From NCBI GenBank assembly GCA_002118135.1, contig BDIU01000509.1:1-12377 (forward strand): a DNA stretch of 12,377 nucleotides, given 5' to 3'. A model generated the notes under the pieces. It was given only the letters and a program-made list of their open reading frames with translations, searched no databases and was not told the origin of the DNA. Positions 10,201 to 12,377 of the stretch are shown piece by piece. Positions within the stretch are counted from its first letter, which is position 1. Every line of letters begins with the position of its first letter. A program made the position numbers and the translations under genes. This stretch comes from Trebouxia sp. TZW2008. Taxonomy: Eukaryota > Chlorophyta > Trebouxiophyceae > Trebouxiales > Trebouxiaceae.

Positions 10201-11010
10201 GTGGCCTCTGAGGCTGCGATGCGTGCACCTGAGGAGGTATACAGGGCTCAGCAGCAGGGCGCCCCCAAATCAACAGAAGAGGTGAGCAGGGAAGATAGGA
10301 CACGCCTCAGAGCCAAGAAGAAGAGAGCTGGCAAAAAGCGTCAGTTGCAGCTGGTAAGAAGTCACATCAGCCGTTGACAATAACTTGACATGTCACCTCA
10401 ACCACTCATGTGGACCTAAAGACTTGTTCCAGGTGATGTGCAAGTGTCGTAGCATGACCTTGTGCCATCAGAACATGCTGCACAATACATCTGTGTGTGC
10501 TAAAGCTCTGTTTTGGTCAAAAGCACAGCCTGAGTGCCCATGTCTGAAATGCAGTGAGTATCTGCGTCAATTGCTTCAGAGGTCTTTGGACTGAGTGGAA
10601 ACCTTCTGCAGTGTTGTGAAAGCTCAGCCCTTACCATCGTGAAACTGCTCAAAGCATGTTGTTAACTTGCTTCCCTTCTTCTGCTTTGAATACTTTGTTT
10701 CAATCAATCGCAACATTCAAGGCTGAATTGAGCAATCTTGTTACAGGAGCAAACAAACAAGGAACCTCAGAGTAATGTTACTGGGCAGAAGTCTGAGACA
10801 GCCTTGATGGTTGCTAGCAAGAAGAGCAAGAAAGGCAGGGCTACTAGCCAAGCTCCAGACAAGGATGCCAAGATCAGCTACAGCAAGTCTGGTTCTGTCT
10901 TCAAGAGGATGCAGGAGCAGGCAGATGCTGCAGCAGCTGGCAATCCGCCCTCTGCCAGTGATGCTTTCAAAGAGCCTTTGCGCAAGAAAGCAGCTGCCCT
11001 GAAGCTTTGA
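4210..11010 (+). CDS. MPP10: U3 small nucleolar RNP protein MPP10 (SSU processome), 11 exons, complete
   Basis: Nucleolar protein that forms the Mpp10-Imp3-Imp4 module of the SSU processome and is needed for the early U3-dependent cleavages that release 18S rRNA. Exons: 4210-4485, 4698-4938, 5288-5492, 6017-6129, 6611-6892, 7274-7648, 8139-8250, 8691-8796, 9548-9778, 10201-10353, 10747-11010. Phases agree throughout and give 785 residues, somewhat longer than human MPHOSPH10 (about 680, remembered). Conserved pieces in order: ALYDYTR (93-99); FDAEQIWLQL; acidic stretches in exons 3-6; FLKLDDLESFLEDAE (about 242-256); YMYADLWG; then a coiled-coil-like QERIAKLEAQNMAEKDWFMQGEA; RRPLNSALELDLDFE; EEATASLEDLIKERI; GLGEVYEEEY (571-580); FQYAPKPIIEEM; AMEEVAPQ; and a Lys/Arg-rich tail (KKKRAGKKRQ), likely for nuclear and rRNA contact. 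The ATG at 4210 fits the TATA box. Intron 3 is GC-AG. Introns are 212-751 bases. Confidence 0.92.
5493..6016 (+). other. GC-AG intron (MPP10 intron 3)
   Basis: The exon ends GACAG and the intron starts GCAAGTC, a near-perfect GC donor; the acceptor is GACAG at 6012-6016. Phase 2 splicing makes TEDR|FLKLDDLESF, which restores the conserved MPP10 motif. Reading through instead leaves the family alignment at once. The 524 bases hold no other supported feature. Confidence 0.85.
6130..8690 (+). other. MPP10 introns 4-7 (long introns)
   Basis: Introns 6130-6610, 6893-7273, 7649-8138 and 8251-8690 have GT-AG ends (donors GTATAT, GTCAGC, GTGAGC, GTAAGC). They are TG/CA-rich and low in CpG. I see no second gene, tRNA or mobile element inside them; open frames within them are short and unlike any family I know. 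Confidence 0.7.
9019..9035. repeat. GATT microsatellite
   Basis: Four head-to-tail GATT units plus a partial GA. Confidence 0.85.
9211..9318. repeat. 27-bp minisatellite, four units
   Basis: Units at 9211-9237, 9238-9264, 9265-9291 and 9292-9318, each of the form AAYGMARGYCAGGAARGGCA followed by GGCAGGY, with a degenerate partial unit up to about 9340. The strand is purine-rich. Since 27 is a multiple of three, one frame stays open (9212-9409) and would give a KVRKGRQ-type basic repeat, but it has no place in MPP10 and I read it as non-coding. Confidence 0.9.
9779..10200 (+). other. MPP10 intron 9
   Basis: GT-AG intron (donor CAG|GTATGC, acceptor CTACAG), phase 0, joining AMEEVAPQ to VASEAAMRAPEEVY as in the family. 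It contains a weak box C/D-like arrangement (9805-9897) and a perfect 10-bp inverted repeat (10084-10114). Confidence 0.8.
10084..10114. repeat. Perfect 10-bp inverted repeat
   Basis: GCTGTTAGAA (10084-10093) and TTCTAACAGC (10105-10114) are exact reverse complements around an 11-base loop. In RNA this would be a stable hairpin about 90 bases before the acceptor of MPP10 intron 9. Confidence 0.85.
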
Positions 11011-11020
11011 CAATTGCCAT

Positions 11021-11026
11021 TGTAAC
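11021..11026 (+). terminator. Candidate polyadenylation signal of MPP10 (TGTAAC)
   Basis: The same hexamer as after the permease gene, 10 bases past the stop. A second TGTAA at about 11184 (TGTAAG) would give a more usual 3' untranslated length. Confidence 0.4.
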
Positions 11027-11458
11027 ACAGTTGACGGTCAAAGCAGAGACCATGGCGTGGTGCAGGCAGCGCTTTGAGCAGAAGCGCAGCTGCATGCGCC
11101 CTTTACCAGAATTGCAATCTTTTGGCTCTTAGCTTTGACCTGTAGGTCAGCATGTTGTTTTGGTGGAAGTGTCCTATGTGTTCTGTAAGTGCATGCAATC
11201 TGGCTACTAGCTAGTGTTGCCATAGTAGGCAACATTCATCACGCCTTGAATATGCAAGATTTGCTCTGTTACAACTTTAGCGCATAACTGTATGAAGGTT
11301 GTGATGATTTTAGTTGCGAATGAGCTATTTGAGCCTACCTTAGATCTGTCACAATACTCCATTGACTGTTGAAAGAAAAGAAACAAGTTAGGCGTCGTAA
11401 CGAGAGCCTCTGTTTTTATATACAGTGGAGCCGGAAAGTCTTGATCAGGACACTTGCA

Positions 11459-11486
11459 TGAGTCACAGCTGTAGCAGTGTGACTCA
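11459..11486. repeat. Perfect 9-bp inverted repeat with bZIP-like half sites
   Basis: TGAGTCACA (11459-11467) and TGTGACTCA (11478-11486) are reverse complements around a 10-base spacer. Each arm contains TGAGTCA/TGACTCA, the core bound by AP-1/Gcn4-type bZIP factors; any binding here is inference. Confidence 0.85.
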
Positions 11487-12148
11487 GACTCAATCAACAC
11501 ATCAGCACAACTCAGCACACTCCTGAGCAAATGTGTGCTTAGTTTTGAATTGGACAGCTCAGAATTCGGGCGCATGCTTGCAATTGCATACGAGCAAGTG
11601 CAAATTGTTTGCGCCAGCGAAGCGCCACTGTCACTAAGTCAAAGTCATTAGGAATAGGATAGGCTAGACCCTGGCAAAATTATTTGTGTGGCAGTGCACT
11701 TTGCTCAGGAAGGGTATGCAAGTGGTTTGACAAAAAACAAAGTTGTGCTGACTGCACAGGCTCTACCTAATCAAAGGCGAGCTTTTGCAGGCAGCATGCC
11801 TTTTTAGCTTTCTGGGTAAAGAGCTGGTGCTGGTTGTATGCTGCTTCGTTGACAAAACTGGATACTACGTTTGACAGCTGCCCTACTTGCCCAGTGACGT
11901 TGACCAAAGTTAGGTAAACCCTCTGACTATCGTTTTAGCGCAAGACACAGCTGACAACACAGGCACCTTCTGACACCACTGCTTTTTGTGAAACATAACT
12001 GCACGCTTCACTGATGCATATCTTGCGCTGCAACCGCTTTCAGCAGCTGTGACTCCGCATCAAGCAAGCTGTGTTGTTGAACTTTCTATGTTGGGTTGCA
12101 CTGCCGCGCAGTTGTGTCGTTGCGTTGTCAGCATTGACTGCAAGCAGC

Positions 12149-12191
12149 ATGGGTAGGGCAGTTGAACGGGACTTTTTGGCCCTACTCCCAT
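12149..12191. repeat. 11-bp imperfect hairpin near the right end
   Basis: ATGGGTAGGGC (12149-12159) pairs with GCCCTA-CT-CCCAT (12179-12191) apart from a two-base bulge, around a 19-base loop. It lies just before the possible third gene. Confidence 0.75.
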
Positions 12192-12245
12192 AGGGTTTAC
12201 ATATAGAGCTGCAGCAGAAACTGTTCAGCTAATTCTGTCCGATTG

Positions 12246-12368
12246 ATGGTGTTGAGCATGCCGAAAGCCGACGTAGTGAGCCAAGAAACGGGGGAAGAGA
12301 TAGAGCTGCAGAGTGGGCTGTGTGACTTGCTGGTACTCATGGCAATAACCCAGGAACAGCAAGACTGA
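12246..12368 (+). CDS. Possible first exon of a third gene, 3' partial
   Basis: I do not recognise it. An ATG at 12246, the first after an in-frame TAG at 12204, opens MVLSMPKADVVSQETGEEIE and reaches a stop at 12366-12368 after 40 codons unless spliced earlier; a second in-frame ATG is at 12258. A weak phase-0 donor (CTG|GTACTC) is at 12333. ATATAGAG at 12201 could be a TATA element, and the local rise in CpG matches the other two 5' ends. It may be nothing more than a short open frame. Confidence 0.25.
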   Translation: MVLSMPKADVVSQETGEEIELQSGLCDLLVLMAITQEQQD

Positions 12369-12377
12369 CTTCTCAAT

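Larger units (their letters stand above)
11027..12240. other. 3' flank of MPP10 and intergenic DNA
   Basis: No gene is convincingly supported. It holds two inverted repeats (11459-11486 and 12149-12191). CpG content rises again in the right part (about 17 in 11881-12300), as at the two known promoters. A minus-strand open frame at 11207-11575 is unlike any family I know. Confidence 0.6.

Noticed and set aside
10433..10533. Second box C/D-like pair (GTGATGT and CTGA) in MPP10 intron 10
   Set aside because: There is no closing stem next to the boxes, so the two short motifs are best explained by chance.
11207..11575. Minus-strand 122-codon open frame in the 3' flank of MPP10
   Set aside because: It has no recognisable domain and lacks the CpG rise seen at the other starts. 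It could be a small gene, but nothing supports it.

Overview
The window is nuclear DNA of a eukaryote, most likely a green alga. Neither main gene is open as a single frame; each becomes a full-length protein only when read through many short to mid-size introns. One product is a BAT1/GABA-permease type amino acid transporter of the kind found in plants and algae. TGTAA, the usual polyadenylation signal of chlorophyte algae, lies just after both stop codons. A trebouxiophyte with moderate GC would fit, but I cannot name the genus.

Layout, all on the + strand. Bases 1-309 are a CpG-rich promoter and leader. Bases 310-3492 are a complete 10-exon gene for an APC-superfamily amino acid permease (531 residues). 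Bases 3493-4209 are intergenic, ending in a second CpG-rich patch with a good TATA box at 4104-4110. Bases 4210-11010 are a complete 11-exon gene for MPP10, the U3 snoRNP/SSU-processome protein (785 residues). Bases 11011-12240 hold the 3' end of MPP10 and intergenic sequence. A possible first exon of a third gene begins at 12246 or 12258. The exon chains were built by hand: splice phases agree at all 19 junctions and the joined products align along their length with the remembered families.

The two genes have unrelated jobs, membrane amino acid transport and pre-rRNA processing, and simply sit head to tail. I see no operon, mobile element, CRISPR, rRNA or tRNA, and no sign of a new multi-gene system. 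The points of interest are structural: three of 19 introns use GC-AG splice sites with strong CAG|GCAAG donors; CpG is depleted in the transporter gene body and restored at 5' ends; a 27-bp minisatellite lies in an MPP10 intron; and several perfect inverted repeats lie in introns and intergenic DNA.
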